In this document: in pieces, positions 1-9,045 of the stretch | Position numbering within the stretch: the stretch's first letter is position 1 | Layout: every line of letters starts with the position of its first letter | NCBI RefSeq assembly: GCF_026191635.1 | Contig: NZ_JAKRRW010000001.1 | Coordinates: forward strand, 124,001-188,000 | Reading direction: 5' to 3' | Source: Photobacterium obscurum | GTDB lineage: Bacteria; Pseudomonadota; Gammaproteobacteria; Enterobacterales; Vibrionaceae | Length of the DNA stretch: 64,000 bases | Position numbers and translations under genes: made by a program | Notes under the pieces: generated by a model | The model's input: the letters and a program-made list of their open reading frames with translations, nothing else | Told to the model about the DNA's origin: nothing | Databases searched by the model: none

Positions 1-141
1 GTGAAAAAGAGAGTGGAAGTGGAAGAGTTCCTAAAATCCTACCGCTTTGACCAGCAACGTAAAATGAGAAGTGGTGAAACGCACTATCTAGACCACCCTC
101 TAATGGGAATGGTCATCCAAATTCGCCGTGTAGGTGAGTAA
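1..141 (+). CDS. csiV: CsiV-like peptidoglycan-binding protein, 3' end only
   Basis: Frame 1 is open from the window edge to a stop at 139-141 and gives the last 46 residues of a protein. The tail contains the segments KMRSGETHYLDHP and MGMVIQIRR. I recall this kind of ending (basic stretch, SGE-x-HY-x-DHP, then a hydrophobic strand) from the CsiV family (DUF2803) of Vibrionaceae, which is usually encoded beside mfd and not far from ndh. That fits ndh lying about 1.5 kb downstream. CsiV is described as a periplasmic or membrane-linked peptidoglycan-binding protein. The 5' part is outside the window, so no domain can be checked. The identification rests on a short tail and genomic context. Confidence 0.6.
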   Translation: MKKRVEVEEFLKSYRFDQQRKMRSGETHYLDHPLMGMVIQIRRVGE

Positions 142-198
142 CTAATGGAATAAAAGAGAAATCGTTAAACTCAATACAAGACGTTTCTCTCGCCACGT

Positions 199-225
199 AA
201 AAGGCTGCCAATTGGCAGCCTTTTA
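199..225 (+). terminator. Intrinsic terminator after csiV
   Basis: A perfect 11-bp stem, AAAAGGCTGCC / GGCAGCCTTTT around a 4-nt AATT loop, runs into T-rich sequence 58 bp after the csiV stop. Confidence 0.8.
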
Positions 226-400
226 TTAGTTAGCCCTATCGCTCCCTTCATTACGGGCTTTTTTCACAATTATGATATCGCTCAATTGCCGCCTCCCCCT
301 TTCCCCGTTTATGCTGATACCTATCTAACCCTAGAGCTTCAGCGGTACCATAATTTCAACAGAACGATTTCTAAGCCAAAACAAGAGCCTATTTAATAAC

Positions 401-979
401 ATGAAAACCGACTTTGAAATCATCACGACGCGGCTATTGCTCCGACCCTACAAAATCGTTGATCTCAACGATCTTCTTGATGCCATTCAGTCTTCCGTTA
501 CTGAACTTAGCCCTTGGTTAGCTTGGTGTAGCGACGACTACGATCAGCATGATGCCTATGAATGGATCAACGCGAGCCGGCAAAACTGGCAGAATGATGT
601 CAGCTACGAGCTGGCTATTATTGACCAAGACACAGAGCGACTGCTCGGCAGTATCTCGCTCAACAATATCTCTGCAATGCTTAATTCCGCGGAACTGGGG
701 TATTGGATCTGCACTAAATATCACCAGCAAGGTATTGCTACCGAGGCCTGCCAGGCTATTGCTGAATTTGCGTTTAACACTCTCGGCCTGACCCGGGTTG
801 AGATCGTTACCCATACCGGCAACCTTGCCAGCCAGCGAACAGCCCTTGCCTGCCAAGCAAAATTTGAGTGCACGGCAAGAAACCGAATTTACGCTCATGG
901 AAAAGCTTATGACGGCTTGGTGTTTTCACTCATTCCTGAAGATATTCAACGCTATAAGCCTACTTTTCCGGCAAAATAG
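401..979 (+). CDS. GNAT family N-acetyltransferase (RimJ/RimL-like)
   Basis: This 192-residue protein belongs to the Acetyltransf_3 group of GNAT enzymes, which transfer acetyl from acetyl-CoA to an amino group, often a protein N-terminus. Family features are the opening ITTRLLLRP, the central strand ELGYWICTKYHQQGIATEA that forms the acetyl-CoA pyrophosphate loop (Q/H-x-x-G-I-A/G), and a late strand with RVEIVTHTGNLASQ. Length is typical. The ATG at 401 has no strong Shine-Dalgarno sequence but is the only start in reasonable register with the family N-terminus. It stands alone between the csiV terminator and an FKBP gene. The substrate cannot be inferred: ribosomal proteins, antibiotics and other amines are all possible in this family. 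Confidence 0.8.
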   Translation: MKTDFEIITTRLLLRPYKIVDLNDLLDAIQSSVTELSPWLAWCSDDYDQHDAYEWINASRQNWQNDVSYELAIIDQDTERLLGSISLNNISAMLNSAELGYWICTKYHQQGIATEACQAIAEFAFNTLGLTRVEIVTHTGNLASQRTALACQAKFECTARNRIYAHGKAYDGLVFSLIPEDIQRYKPTFPAK

Positions 980-1057
980 TCAGCCGAAGTACAAGCCAAG
1001 GATGTTGGTATAAGGTACTATGGCCACTTACCTCTAGCTAAGGAACGGGTATTTATC

Positions 1058-1531
1058 GTGTTTAAAATTATCATCACCATTGCGATCATCGGCCTTGTCA
1101 TTTTCTTCATGCAGCGCTCACAAAGTAATAAGCAGTCAGCCGCCGAAAACATTCAAGTTGGGAAAGAGTTTCTTGCCAGTAATAAGCAACAGGAAGGGGT
1201 AAGAACCACAGAGTCAGGCCTGCAGTATCTGGTGCTACAAGAAGGTACCGGAACGGTTCACCCGAAAGCCTCTGATAAAGTAACCGTTCACTATCACGGC
1301 ACTCTGCTGGATGGTACGGTATTTGACAGCTCAGTTGAGCGTGGCGAAACCATCCAATTCGGTTTAGGTCAGGTTATTAAGGGCTGGACTGAGGGACTGC
1401 AATTGATGGTTGAAGGCGAAAAAACGCGCCTGTATATTCCGGCAGAGCTTGCCTATGGCAATCGTGCAATCGGCGCCATCCCACCCGGCTCCGTGTTAAT
1501 CTTTGATGTTGAGCTAATCAAAATTAACTAA
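1058..1531 (+). CDS. Membrane-anchored FKBP-type peptidyl-prolyl isomerase
   Basis: This 157-residue protein has a hydrophobic N-terminal segment (about residues 2-18), a short polar linker, and an FKBP domain from about residue 45 to the end. FKBP signatures are visible: VTVHYHGTLLDGTVFDSS, GQVIKGWTEGLQLM and IPPGSVLIFDVEL. The family catalyses cis-trans isomerisation of prolyl bonds. The hydrophobic N-terminus, with no clear cleavage site, suggests an inner-membrane anchor with the domain in the periplasm. The start is a GTG at 1058. It is convergent with ndh and shares a terminator with it. It is shorter than FkpA and lacks that protein's dimerisation region, so it is closer to the FklB-type catalytic unit. 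Confidence 0.85.
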   Translation: MFKIIITIAIIGLVIFFMQRSQSNKQSAAENIQVGKEFLASNKQQEGVRTTESGLQYLVLQEGTGTVHPKASDKVTVHYHGTLLDGTVFDSSVERGETIQFGLGQVIKGWTEGLQLMVEGEKTRLYIPAELAYGNRAIGAIPPGSVLIFDVELIKIN

Positions 1532-1543
1532 TGAATCAGTTAC

Positions 1544-1575
1544 AAAAACGCCGCTATAGCAATAGCGGCGTTTTT
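1544..1575 (+). terminator. Bidirectional intrinsic terminator between FKBP gene and ndh
   Basis: AAAAACGCCGCTA and TAGCGGCGTTTTT form a perfect 13-bp stem around a 6-nt loop. A-runs and T-runs on both flanks allow it to serve both convergent genes. Confidence 0.9.
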
Positions 1576-1613
1576 ACATCTGAAACACGATAAAGCCTTT
1601 AGGCTAATTTGTA

Positions 1614-2903
1614 TTAGTGCAGTTTCAGGTTTGGACGCAACACTCGGTTGATGCGCCCAACTAGCATCATCAGGCCGGTTTTAAACACGCCATGTAGCGC
1701 AACTAAATGCATTCGGTACAACGAAATATATACGACGCGGGCAATACGGCCCTCTACCATCATCGAGCCCTTAGTCAGGTTACCCATCAGGCTACCCACT
1801 GTCGAGAAACGACTTAGCGAAACCAGTGAGCCATGATCGCTGTACACATAAGGTTTCTGGGCACGATCTGTCATCTTGGCGACAATATTTGAGAAACAGC
1901 GGCTTGCCATCTGGTGTGCTGCCTGGGCACGCGGTGGCACGAAGCTGCCATCTTCCTGGGCACAGCATGCCAGATCACCAATCACATAAATGTCATCGTC
2001 ACGGGTAGTCTGCAGCGTTGGTTTCACAACCAGCTGGTTGATTCGGTTGGTTTCAAGGCCGGCAATATCCTTGATAAAATCAGGCGCCTTGATACCAGCA
2101 GCCCAAACCATAATCTGAGCCGGGATATGATCACCGTCTTTGGTTGTCAGGCCGGTTTCATCGGCCTTGGTCACCATAGTCGCCGTACGGACATTCACTC
2201 CCAATTTCGTTAGCTCGCTGTGAGCCGCAGAAGAAATGCGTGGCGGCAGTGCCGGCAGAATACGCTCGCCGGCTTCAACCAGGTTTACATTCAGGCGTGA
2301 GCTATCCAGATCGCCAAAACCGTATGTACGCAGCTCCTTCACCGCATTATGCAGCTCGGCAGAAAGCTCAACCCCGGTTGCACCGGCACCAACGATAGCA
2401 ATATCAACCGTTTTCTGGTCTTTATTGGCATGCAGTTTAAGGAACTGGTTGTTCATCTCTGTGCGGAAGCGGTGCGCCTGCTCAGGGCTATCCAGGAAGA
2501 TGCAGTTATCACGCACACCTGGAGTATTGAAATCATTCGATGTTGAGCCGATAGCCATCACCAGAATATCGTACTCTAGTTCGCGCTCAGGCATTAGCAG
2601 TTCATCCTGCTCGTCATACAGCGCAGCAAGTTTAATTACCTTACGCTCGCGGTCAATCGACTGCAGGCTACCCATCTGGAAATCAAATGAATGGTTTTTG
2701 GCATGAGCACGGTAGCTCAGCGCATCAACCCCAGCATCCATTGAACCTGTCGCAACTTCATGCAGAAGCGGCTTCCACAGATGGCTGGCTTTACGATCGA
2801 CAAGGGTAACGGTTGCACGACGTTTGCGGCCGAGTGTACGACCTAACTTTGTCGCAAGCTCAAGGCCGCCCGCACCGCCACCAACTACGATAATACGAGT
2901 CAC
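1614..2903 (-). CDS. ndh: NADH dehydrogenase II (NDH-2)
   Basis: This is a 429-residue type II NADH:quinone oxidoreductase: a single-subunit, FAD-containing enzyme on the inner face of the membrane that passes electrons from NADH to quinone without pumping protons. The first dinucleotide fold is at residues 8-13 (GGGAGG). A second Rossmann motif, [16 protein letters not shown], lies near residue 170 and binds NADH. The family FAD-closing motif DIYVIGDLA is near residue 305. The C-terminal region is rich in hydrophobic and basic residues, as in membrane-attached NDH-2. Length matches E. coli Ndh (434). It lies downstream of ycfP on the same strand, as in enterobacteria, but a 205-bp gap with a terminator-like hairpin separates them. 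Confidence 0.95.
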   Translation of the reverse strand: MTRIIVVGGGAGGLELATKLGRTLGRKRRATVTLVDRKASHLWKPLLHEVATGSMDAGVDALSYRAHAKNHSFDFQMGSLQSIDRERKVIKLAALYDEQDELLMPERELEYDILVMAIGSTSNDFNTPGVRDNCIFLDSPEQAHRFRTEMNNQFLKLHANKDQKTVDIAIVGAGATGVELSAELHNAVKELRTYGFGDLDSSRLNVNLVEAGERILPALPPRISSAAHSELTKLGVNVRTATMVTKADETGLTTKDGDHIPAQIMVWAAGIKAPDFIKDIAGLETNRINQLVVKPTLQTTRDDDIYVIGDLACCAQEDGSFVPPRAQAAHQMASRCFSNIVAKMTDRAQKPYVYSDHGSLVSLSRFSTVGSLMGNLTKGSMMVEGRIARVVYISLYRMHLVALHGVFKTGLMMLVGRINRVLRPNLKLH

Positions 2904-3000
2904 AATAACTTCCTCTTAATTGTAAAATTTTTATAGCTCAGGGCCTTATATCGATTTTTATCCTTAAATCTCAGATGATAACGCTCTGGCTGACTGACTA

Positions 3001-3065
3001 ATACCAAACTGAAAAGTGCTCGGCCGCACACTAAGCGCACCAAGGTTCACTGTTCGATTTGGTAT
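3001..3065. repeat. Short inverted-repeat element (ATACCAAA...TTTGGTAT)
   Basis: The intergenic stretch between ndh and ycfP contains ATACCAAA at 3001-3008 and its exact reverse complement at 3058-3065, bounding a 65-bp segment. Similar TACCAA/TACCAAT ends occur elsewhere in this window (45902, 47918, 48538). This suggests a degenerate miniature inverted-repeat family rather than a site specific to ndh. Confidence 0.45.
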
Positions 3066-3068
3066 CAA

Positions 3069-3092
3069 AGCAGACGGATTGGCTCCGTCTGC
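3069..3092 (-). terminator. Terminator-like hairpin after ycfP
   Basis: A perfect 9-bp stem GCAGACGGA / TCCGTCTGC with a 5-nt loop lies 17 bp past the ycfP stop. On the minus strand it is followed only by a weak T stretch (TTTGATA), so termination may be partial. Confidence 0.5.
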
Positions 3093-3108
3093 GGAGGGTA
3101 GGAGGTAA

Positions 3109-3651
3109 TTACAGTGTTTCTTTAAAGGATTTTATAGTTTGTAGATGCTGTGAGATCTTTTTAAATTTATGGCTTTGTGTCTCATCCCAGATAATTTCGT
3201 AGTAATCACCGAGAGCATCTTTTGTATTACGATTATCTAATACTTCATCATTAGTTGAAAGTATGCAAAGGCAATTACCTGCATTTTTTTTACGAAAATC
3301 CGTCACACATTTCGTCGATATGTCGCTATATTCTTCAGGTCGGTCAATTCTTCCCTCCATGTTAATTTCGGGGTGCAGGTTTGGGTTAAAAATAACCTGT
3401 TTCATCCCACACAGAAAACCAATTCGCTCCGACCAATAGCCACCCAGACCGACACCGCAGATCAACGGATTCTTGTCACTGGACTCTTCTTTCAGCTTAT
3501 GCACTTCTTTGAGTAAGTGCTGCATATCATGCTTGGGGTGCTGCGTACTGTAATTCACAAAGCGAACATCAGGGTCAATAAATTGAAGCTGTAGTACCTT
3601 TTCATGATTACCCGGGCTTGTTGAGTCAAAGCCGTGCAGATAAATGATCAT
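3109..3651 (-). CDS. ycfP: YcfP family (UPF0227) alpha/beta-fold esterase-like protein
   Basis: This 180-residue protein matches the YcfP/UPF0227 family: [18 protein letters not shown] at the N-terminus and the central [18 protein letters not shown], which sits where the alpha/beta hydrolase nucleophile elbow lies. The family's biochemical role is unknown. Here the elbow reads GVGLGG, so the usual Gly-x-Ser-x-Gly nucleophile serine is not evident, which argues against simple esterase activity. The ATG is preceded by a good GGGAGAAGAG ribosome-binding site. In E. coli ycfP lies between nagZ and ndh. Here a DUF6279 lipoprotein gene is upstream instead of nagZ. Confidence 0.85.
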   Translation of the reverse strand: MIIYLHGFDSTSPGNHEKVLQLQFIDPDVRFVNYSTQHPKHDMQHLLKEVHKLKEESSDKNPLICGVGLGGYWSERIGFLCGMKQVIFNPNLHPEINMEGRIDRPEEYSDISTKCVTDFRKKNAGNCLCILSTNDEVLDNRNTKDALGDYYEIIWDETQSHKFKKISQHLQTIKSFKETL

Positions 3652-3809
3652 CTCTTCTCCCTGTGGTTCTTATTTTTTCACTCTGAATTTAATCTAACAT
3701 GTTTTGTCCGGTTTAAAAGGCGAAAAATATGACAACGTTAGCAAAAAAGGCTCCAATCAGGGGTTAGATAAGAGGTCGTGAATATAAAATCGGATACACG
3801 GTTGAGGTC

Positions 3810-4667
3810 TTACTGGTTGATCAACACCGCAACCTCTTTACGAATTTCTGTCAGTCGACCATCAAGGTAGCGGCGCTGCTTGTCGTCTAGACTGTTACTC
3901 AAACGCCTCATCAGGTCAAACCGCCGGTTCAGGTAAAAATTAATTTCTAGCTGAACATCGCTATTTTCGAACGCCACAAGACGTTGCAGTACCTGGCTCA
4001 ATTGCGCCTCAAAGTCGGCTTTACCCCGATTTTTTGTCAGGTAGCGCCAATCACGTAAAAATTGGTTCCAGAATGTAAAGAAGACAGGTTCCATTTCTAC
4101 CTGATAGCCCGCCAACTCTGCCAGTAATGCTTTTTGCTTACTGGTCAACGACCCCGTCCAATTGCCAGCGGCTTTATGCAGGGCCTTGGCACGTTTACTC
4201 ACTTTCTGCTTGGTAGTCAGGATTTCACGCTCTTGGCGTAACTCATCAATGTAACTTTCTATCTTGCTATTCATTTGTGCCATCTGCAGATCATCCAATT
4301 GACGCAGCATAACAGCCAGCGGTGTGGCAAACAGGTTCACGGAATCTTTCCCGATGACAGTAAATTTGTCGTGGTATTCTCGCACTTGGCTGAATGTCAG
4401 AGGCTTTACCAGATCCGCCTGCAATTCTAATATCAGCTGATGCAGCTTGGGCAACTCCTGCCGTCGGTGAATAGCCAGTGCCTTATCAAGCTCAGCATCA
4501 AATGTCCTTTCCTGACTAGAGTTCAGGCTGACATAATCAGACAGGTAATAGGAGATCCAGAAATCGAGGGTATTGTAGGCAAGGCGCATAACGCAACCGC
4601 TGAACATCAACAGGATAATTAGCCCAGCAATCGTACGAATCCATTTCCGAGGCATCATCCCCTCCAT
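3810..4667 (-). CDS. DUF6279 family lipoprotein
   Basis: This 285-residue protein begins with a signal peptide ending in a lipobox (LMFSGC, lipidated Cys at residue 25). The rest is almost entirely helical, with the YNTLDFWISYYLSDYVSLNSSQERTF-type opening that I associate with DUF6279 lipoproteins of Vibrionaceae and relatives. The function is unknown. Several in-frame ATGs lie at the start. The first (4667) has a GAGGAGG site 7 nt upstream and is used here; an ATGATG pair 9 nt further in is also preceded by GGAGGGG. It occupies the place that nagZ holds in the E. coli lpoB-thiK-nagZ-ycfP order. An envelope role is an inference from the lipobox and the neighbours. Confidence 0.75.
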   Translation of the reverse strand: MEGMMPRKWIRTIAGLIILLMFSGCVMRLAYNTLDFWISYYLSDYVSLNSSQERTFDAELDKALAIHRRQELPKLHQLILELQADLVKPLTFSQVREYHDKFTVIGKDSVNLFATPLAVMLRQLDDLQMAQMNSKIESYIDELRQEREILTTKQKVSKRAKALHKAAGNWTGSLTSKQKALLAELAGYQVEMEPVFFTFWNQFLRDWRYLTKNRGKADFEAQLSQVLQRLVAFENSDVQLEINFYLNRRFDLMRRLSNSLDDKQRRYLDGRLTEIRKEVAVLINQ

Positions 4668-4756
4668 TCGTTATGCCTCCTCAAACACCCAATAGTGATA
4701 CAAGTGTAGACCTGAGTTCACAGAGTATATTTCAGCCCATAAGAATGAAGTGATTG

Positions 4757-5602
4757 TTAAGCGACAAGCACAGCAAGCTTACGCTGTAACCTGAGGCCCT
4801 CACTCAGGTATGACGACTCTTCAGGCCAAAGCGTGGCACCAACATAAAACCAAAGCATCGAAAGGTAATCGCACCAGGGCTGCCAGGCTTTTACGGCCGC
4901 AAGCCAACGCTCGCCGTCCTGCCGATCCCGCAACTGGCAGTAGTTCATCACCGCCGGTTCGATATCAAGCTGATTGGCATTGATTGTCAGCGCCAAATCA
5001 AGGGAAGGGTCCCCGGCAGCAGCATACTCCCAGTCAATCACTCGTAAATGGCCATCAGGTTGACAGATAATATTATAGCGCCCTAGATCATGATGACAGC
5101 AGGTGTCAGCAAACCAGAGCTGGGGGGGATGCTGGCGAAAATAGTCAAACACTTGCTTAAGCTGCGGAGACTTGTGCTTAGCCGGGATATACTGCCAGTA
5201 GTGTGCGGCTTTTTCCTGCACATCTAGCCGCCATTGGGGAACAGGCAAAGCATGAATTTCAGCCTGAACCTGAAGCAGGCTGTAAGCCGATAGCTTTTCG
5301 TCAGCCATCTTGCCCTCCACCCACTCCACTAACAGGCCATGCTCAAGCAAGGCAATGCTATTTGGTGCGATAGCGGCAGCCTGAAGGCTATTAAGAATGA
5401 GAAACTCGTGTCGACGAGAAAGCCCGAAAGCCTCCGCCGAGCTAGCCTTCGGACGCCACACCGCTGTCAGGGTCTCCGATGTCCGTCTGTGACAAAACTC
5501 GAGTACCCAACAACGATTGCTCAGGCCGCCCGAAAGCGGCCTGGCAGAAAGTAGCTGTAAATCGGGCAAAGCACCTAGCAAAGACGAGTCAAACGTATTC
5601 AC
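4757..5602 (-). CDS. thiK: Thiamine kinase / choline kinase family phosphotransferase
   Basis: This 281-residue protein is an aminoglycoside-phosphotransferase/choline-kinase fold enzyme. The catalytic loop reads HHDLGRYN, matching H-x-D-x(4)-N with catalytic Asp, and the metal-binding segment reads VIDWEYAAAGDP, where Asp replaces the DFG-type residue. In E. coli the gene next to lpoB (ycfN, thiK) makes thiamine kinase, which phosphorylates thiamine to thiamine monophosphate for salvage. The same place beside lpoB supports that role here, but choline or another alcohol substrate cannot be excluded. The start is GTG at 5602 with a GAGG site 6 nt upstream. Confidence 0.8.
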   Translation of the reverse strand: MNTFDSSLLGALPDLQLLSARPLSGGLSNRCWVLEFCHRRTSETLTAVWRPKASSAEAFGLSRRHEFLILNSLQAAAIAPNSIALLEHGLLVEWVEGKMADEKLSAYSLLQVQAEIHALPVPQWRLDVQEKAAHYWQYIPAKHKSPQLKQVFDYFRQHPPQLWFADTCCHHDLGRYNIICQPDGHLRVIDWEYAAAGDPSLDLALTINANQLDIEPAVMNYCQLRDRQDGERWLAAVKAWQPWCDYLSMLWFYVGATLWPEESSYLSEGLRLQRKLAVLVA

Positions 5603-5647
5603 TCACAACCTCACTCAAACCACACATACTTTCAACTAACAGCAAGA

Positions 5648-6241
5648 TTACCAACCCAGTAGGCTCTTGGCTTCCTGTTTGCGGATCTCGGTTTCGTCTG
5701 CCCACTCAATCAGGCCGGTTTCCAAATCCATCAGGCGCATTGTCATCTTGTAGTAAACGTCTTTATCGCTACCCGCTCGCTTGACGATGCTAGCCAGGTT
5801 GCCGTACATCATGTACTCCGCACCAACCATCTTACCAAACTGAATTGCGGTACTTTGGTTAACAAGTTCGTCGTTGTTTTGGAAGTTCAACTGCTTACGT
5901 GCTGCTTCAACACGAGTCATATCCACAAAACGGAATTTACCCGAGTTCAGCAAACGTGTGCTCACGGAGTCAGTAATGGATTCAGTATCAATATGCTCGC
6001 TGGTTTTGTTTTTAATACCATCAACAACAATGATTGGTCGATTACCATTACCGGTAATATATGCCACTGAACCCGATGTCAGCATGCTATCAGTCATCTC
6101 TTCAGCAATTTTCTGCAGATCCGTAGAGCCAAATTCAATCGTGGTCGTTTCTGCTTCCTGCGCATCACCGTAGCTAACTTTTTGCGCACAACCACCCATC
6201 AATGCAGCTACACCTAATAATGCAATTACGCCTTTTTTCAT
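5648..6241 (-). CDS. lpoB: Penicillin-binding protein activator LpoB
   Basis: This 197-residue outer-membrane lipoprotein has a signal peptide ending MGGC (lipidated Cys at residue 18). A short linker leads to the LpoB domain, with DLQKIAEEMTDSML, the strand RPIIVVDGIKNKTSEHIDTESITDS, and GAEYMMYGNLASIVKR. In E. coli LpoB reaches from the outer membrane through the periplasm to bind the UB2H domain of PBP1B and stimulate peptidoglycan polymerisation and cross-linking. The linker after the Cys is short compared with E. coli. The ATG at 6241 has an AAGG site. ycfL precedes it and thiK follows, as in E. coli. Confidence 0.92.
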   Translation of the reverse strand: MKKGVIALLGVAALMGGCAQKVSYGDAQEAETTTIEFGSTDLQKIAEEMTDSMLTSGSVAYITGNGNRPIIVVDGIKNKTSEHIDTESITDSVSTRLLNSGKFRFVDMTRVEAARKQLNFQNNDELVNQSTAIQFGKMVGAEYMMYGNLASIVKRAGSDKDVYYKMTMRLMDLETGLIEWADETEIRKQEAKSLLGW

Positions 6242-6313
6242 TTTATTACCTTTAATTACTGTTGTCGCAATGTCGATCAGAACACATTTCTGACCACAAT
6301 TCCCATTAATACA

Positions 6314-6700
6314 TTAATAGTCCGCCTCGCGGATGTAGATACGATACTGTGTGGCACTGGATTTCTTGGCCACCGCCTGCAAGGTCATGGAGTCTTTGCC
6401 ATGCAGAACAAACTGGCGCCACGGGCTGTTACTGCCATCCACTTCCAGGCCTTGCGCATCGTACCAATAAAAACGATATTGCAGCTTCATATCCGAGTTA
6501 ACCATACTCGTCACTGGCACACCGGCTTTCATTAACCCATTCGCATCAGAGATCAACGCTTTTTCGATCGTAATACGTGAGGCCAGCGACGAGTTGCCAA
6601 TCACCACATTTTGATTGCTGCTCTCGATACTGATCCCTGACGTTGCTGACGAACAAGCAGACAGTGCCAGTGCAAGCAGCAATACAGAAAGATATTTCAT
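6314..6700 (-). CDS. ycfL: YcfL family lipoprotein
   Basis: This 128-residue lipoprotein has a signal peptide ending LSAC (Cys at residue 16), followed by a beta-rich domain containing VVIGNSSLASRITIEKA, LQYRFYWYDAQG and YRIYIREADY, as in the YcfL family (DUF1425). The function is not established. The neighbour relationship to lpoB is conserved in enterobacteria. The reading frame extends 30 bases further upstream, but the ATG at 6700 is chosen because AGGAGGA lies 8 nt before it and the signal peptide then begins normally. It follows the COG3014 gene with only a 2-bp gap, so the two are probably cotranscribed. Confidence 0.88.
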   Translation of the reverse strand: MKYLSVLLLALALSACSSATSGISIESSNQNVVIGNSSLASRITIEKALISDANGLMKAGVPVTSMVNSDMKLQYRFYWYDAQGLEVDGSNSPWRQFVLHGKDSMTLQAVAKKSSATQYRIYIREADY

Positions 6701-6702
6701 TA

Positions 6703-8088
6703 TTAGTTTCCTCCTAACAATACCGACCACCAGCTAAGCTGATCACCCTGTCGAGATACCCAGACCATGGTTGTACGCCCAGCTGCGACCTTAACGTCCA
6801 GTTGTTTACCGTTCCAGCTAAGTTTATGTGTTCCTGCTGTTAAATCAGTATGATACATATTTATCGAAGATGGCAGCGATTGCCAGCTTCTCGTATCTGG
6901 CTGCTCCGTCAGGGTATTGAAGATATTGGCCAATACATTACCGACATCGTTCCCCCCTTTGGCGGCAGATTTCCTGACTTCATTCTTTGCCACCACCCGT
7001 AGCGCCTGACGTACAACAATCACCGGCAACTCTTCGTTCAGGCTGTTCTTAGCCATGTTTGTGACATTCGTCAGTTCACTACTTTTGACGGATTGATTAT
7101 CCAACATCAAGTCACTGAAACGCGGGCTGACCGTATTGGGATAATAAGGCAAGGCAAGGTTATAAATGACGCCGTCACCTCGGCTATCTTCAAGCCATAG
7201 CGGTAAGCGCCAACCATCTCGTGGCTGAACAACACCTTGCTCGTCGAGAATCACAACCCGACCGCTATCAGCCTTAGGTGCATTATATTTTCCATAACGA
7301 GCCTCTAGCTGTTTGCGATCTTCATTCATTTGCAAACGGGTTGCCAATCGCAATACCGTATCAGCGATATAGACATTCCGCGGAGCGACTGCCAAGGCAC
7401 GTTTGTAGTCGATATAGGCACTGTTATAGTCGCCGTCAGCCTCATAGAGTACTCCCGACAGGTAGAACAAATAGCCATTTTGCACATTGCCTAACTTATC
7501 ACCGGCATCCGGGTATCGTGCAAGTACAGCTCCTAGGTTCTGGCTCAGCCCTTTGCGCTGAGCTTCTTGAGCAGCATTTTCAAGTTCAGCCTCACGGTAT
7601 TTTTTGGCCGCTTCCTGAACTAGATTGGCACGACGGACTTCAACCAACGCACCTTCTAAATCTTTCTGCTGTATATAGTTCAACGCCAAATACAGGTGTA
7701 AAAAACCCAACTCGTAATCTGCGGGTTGGTAAGTGATCATATTGTCGTTGGTGAGCAGTGCCCCAGCCTGGTTGAATCCTTCAGAGATCTGAATACTGGC
7801 CTGCCGTTGCTGCTCTTTTACCGCCATATCAGCATGTTGTAAGGCCGTAAAACTCGTCGGATATTGTTCCGCAACAAAGTTCACCCGCCCTCTTTCCATA
7901 CCATCGAGGATATTACCCGCCGGAGCCTCAGGAAGGGCTTCCACCGCTTGATGGTATTTCCCTTGCTGTAATGCCTCATAGGCTTGTGCGTTTGTCGCGC
8001 TGTAGTGGCTGAATAAACTCTGAGTCGATAAATTCGCACAGGCCATCATGCTGAAAGATAACGCCACCACTGCGGCATGTTTTAGCAT
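6703..8088 (-). CDS. COG3014 family TPR-like lipoprotein
   Basis: This 461-residue protein starts with a lipoprotein signal peptide (lipobox MMAC, Cys at residue 17). Helical repeats of TPR type follow: ADYELGFLHLYLALNYIQQKDLEGALVEVRRANL, then GYLFYLSGVLYEADGDYNSAYIDYKRALAVAP. The C-terminal half has a beta-rich domain ending VAAGRTTMVWVSRQGDQLSWW. This is the layout of the COG3014 group, whose function is not known to me. A TTG codon 27 bases upstream is in frame, but ATG 8088 gives a normal signal peptide. It sits between hinT and ycfL, an insertion relative to the E. coli order, and is likely translated with ycfL. A role in the cell envelope is inferred. Confidence 0.8.
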   Translation of the reverse strand: MLKHAAVVALSFSMMACANLSTQSLFSHYSATNAQAYEALQQGKYHQAVEALPEAPAGNILDGMERGRVNFVAEQYPTSFTALQHADMAVKEQQRQASIQISEGFNQAGALLTNDNMITYQPADYELGFLHLYLALNYIQQKDLEGALVEVRRANLVQEAAKKYREAELENAAQEAQRKGLSQNLGAVLARYPDAGDKLGNVQNGYLFYLSGVLYEADGDYNSAYIDYKRALAVAPRNVYIADTVLRLATRLQMNEDRKQLEARYGKYNAPKADSGRVVILDEQGVVQPRDGWRLPLWLEDSRGDGVIYNLALPYYPNTVSPRFSDLMLDNQSVKSSELTNVTNMAKNSLNEELPVIVVRQALRVVAKNEVRKSAAKGGNDVGNVLANIFNTLTEQPDTRSWQSLPSSINMYHTDLTAGTHKLSWNGKQLDVKVAAGRTTMVWVSRQGDQLSWWSVLLGGN

Positions 8089-8259
8089 CGTTTTAATAAC
8101 CAATTCTCTATACAAAAAAGTCCGAGCGCCTATGGTTCAGACTTATCGGTTATGTCTCATACTGAGACAATAACCTGCCGTAAAACATAATCCACTCAGA
8201 CCTAACCCTGCGATATAAGTTCCCATTATGGTTGCGGAAACCATTTTATCTTAACTGTA

Positions 8260-8610
8260 TTAGCCAACGAGCATCGGGCCAAGCGGACGACCTGCCAGCA
8301 AATGCATGTGAAGGTGGTAGACTTCTTGGCCGCCATGCGGGTTACAGTTAACAATCAAACGGTAGCCGTCCTCTGCAACCCCTTCCTTTTCCGCTAGCTT
8401 ACGTGCAACAGTAAACAAACGTCCCATCATCGCTTCATCATCAGCTTCAACATCGTTTGTCGTCGGAATCAGCTTATTCGGAATAATTAAGATATGGCTT
8501 GGCGCACGTGGGTTAATATCCCGGAATGCTGTCACTAAGTCATCCTGATATAAAATATCTGCCGGGATTTCCTTACGAATAATTTTACTGAAGATGGTTT
8601 CTTCTGCCAT
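8260..8610 (-). CDS. hinT: Purine nucleoside phosphoramidase HinT (HIT family)
   Basis: This 116-residue protein opens with [23 protein letters not shown] and ends in the histidine triad HLHMHLL, both diagnostic of HinT. HinT hydrolyses adenosine 5'-phosphoramidates, the central histidine of the triad acting as nucleophile, and also removes AMP from mis-formed aminoacyl adenylates. The frame runs 63 bases further upstream, but ATG 8610 matches the family start and has GGAG 7 nt before it. It is the first gene of the minus-strand block leading through ycfL, lpoB and thiK, as in E. coli. Confidence 0.93.
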   Translation of the reverse strand: MAEETIFSKIIRKEIPADILYQDDLVTAFRDINPRAPSHILIIPNKLIPTTNDVEADDEAMMGRLFTVARKLAEKEGVAEDGYRLIVNCNPHGGQEVYHLHMHLLAGRPLGPMLVG

Positions 8611-9045
8611 ATCATGCTCCATTAATTTATTGAATCTTAGGCTACCCAAAGTGACTTCAGAATGCTTGTTCAACGAGAATCCTGATGTAATTTAGGTCGA
8701 TATCCTAACTACGGAGTATGCTTGAGTCGTTCCTATAGAGCAATATTGAACACCGTTTTTAATCATTTTTCCAGTAAATTTTTCATGAGTTAAGTTTTTT
8801 TTTGATGCAGCCGTCAAAGAATGTGAAGACGGTATTCATTTATTATCAAGCGCTCTCATTTGAAGTCGATACAGATTTAAGGGTGACAAATGGGTCAGTT
8901 TTGTCTTGTTTCACAGGCTTTTTTTGCGGCTTAAAAATTAGACATCACATTTTGTACGAAGGCAAATAAAACAATAAGAGCTTCGTATTACTGTACGTTT
9001 TGTGAGCCTGCTGTCGCTCACATTTGCCATTTATTTAGGGATATT
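8611..9045. other. Divergent intergenic region, hinT / chemoreceptor
   Basis: These 435 bp are AT-rich and hold the divergent promoters for hinT and the chemoreceptor gene. A 6-bp-arm hairpin, TGTGAG...CTCACA at 9001-9022, lies in the leader of the chemoreceptor mRNA. I see no other gene or repeat. Confidence 0.5.

Noticed and set aside
401..979. Calling the first acetyltransferase RimJ or RimL
   Set aside because: The gene at 47933-48523 matches RimJ in specific segments, while this one shows only general family features.
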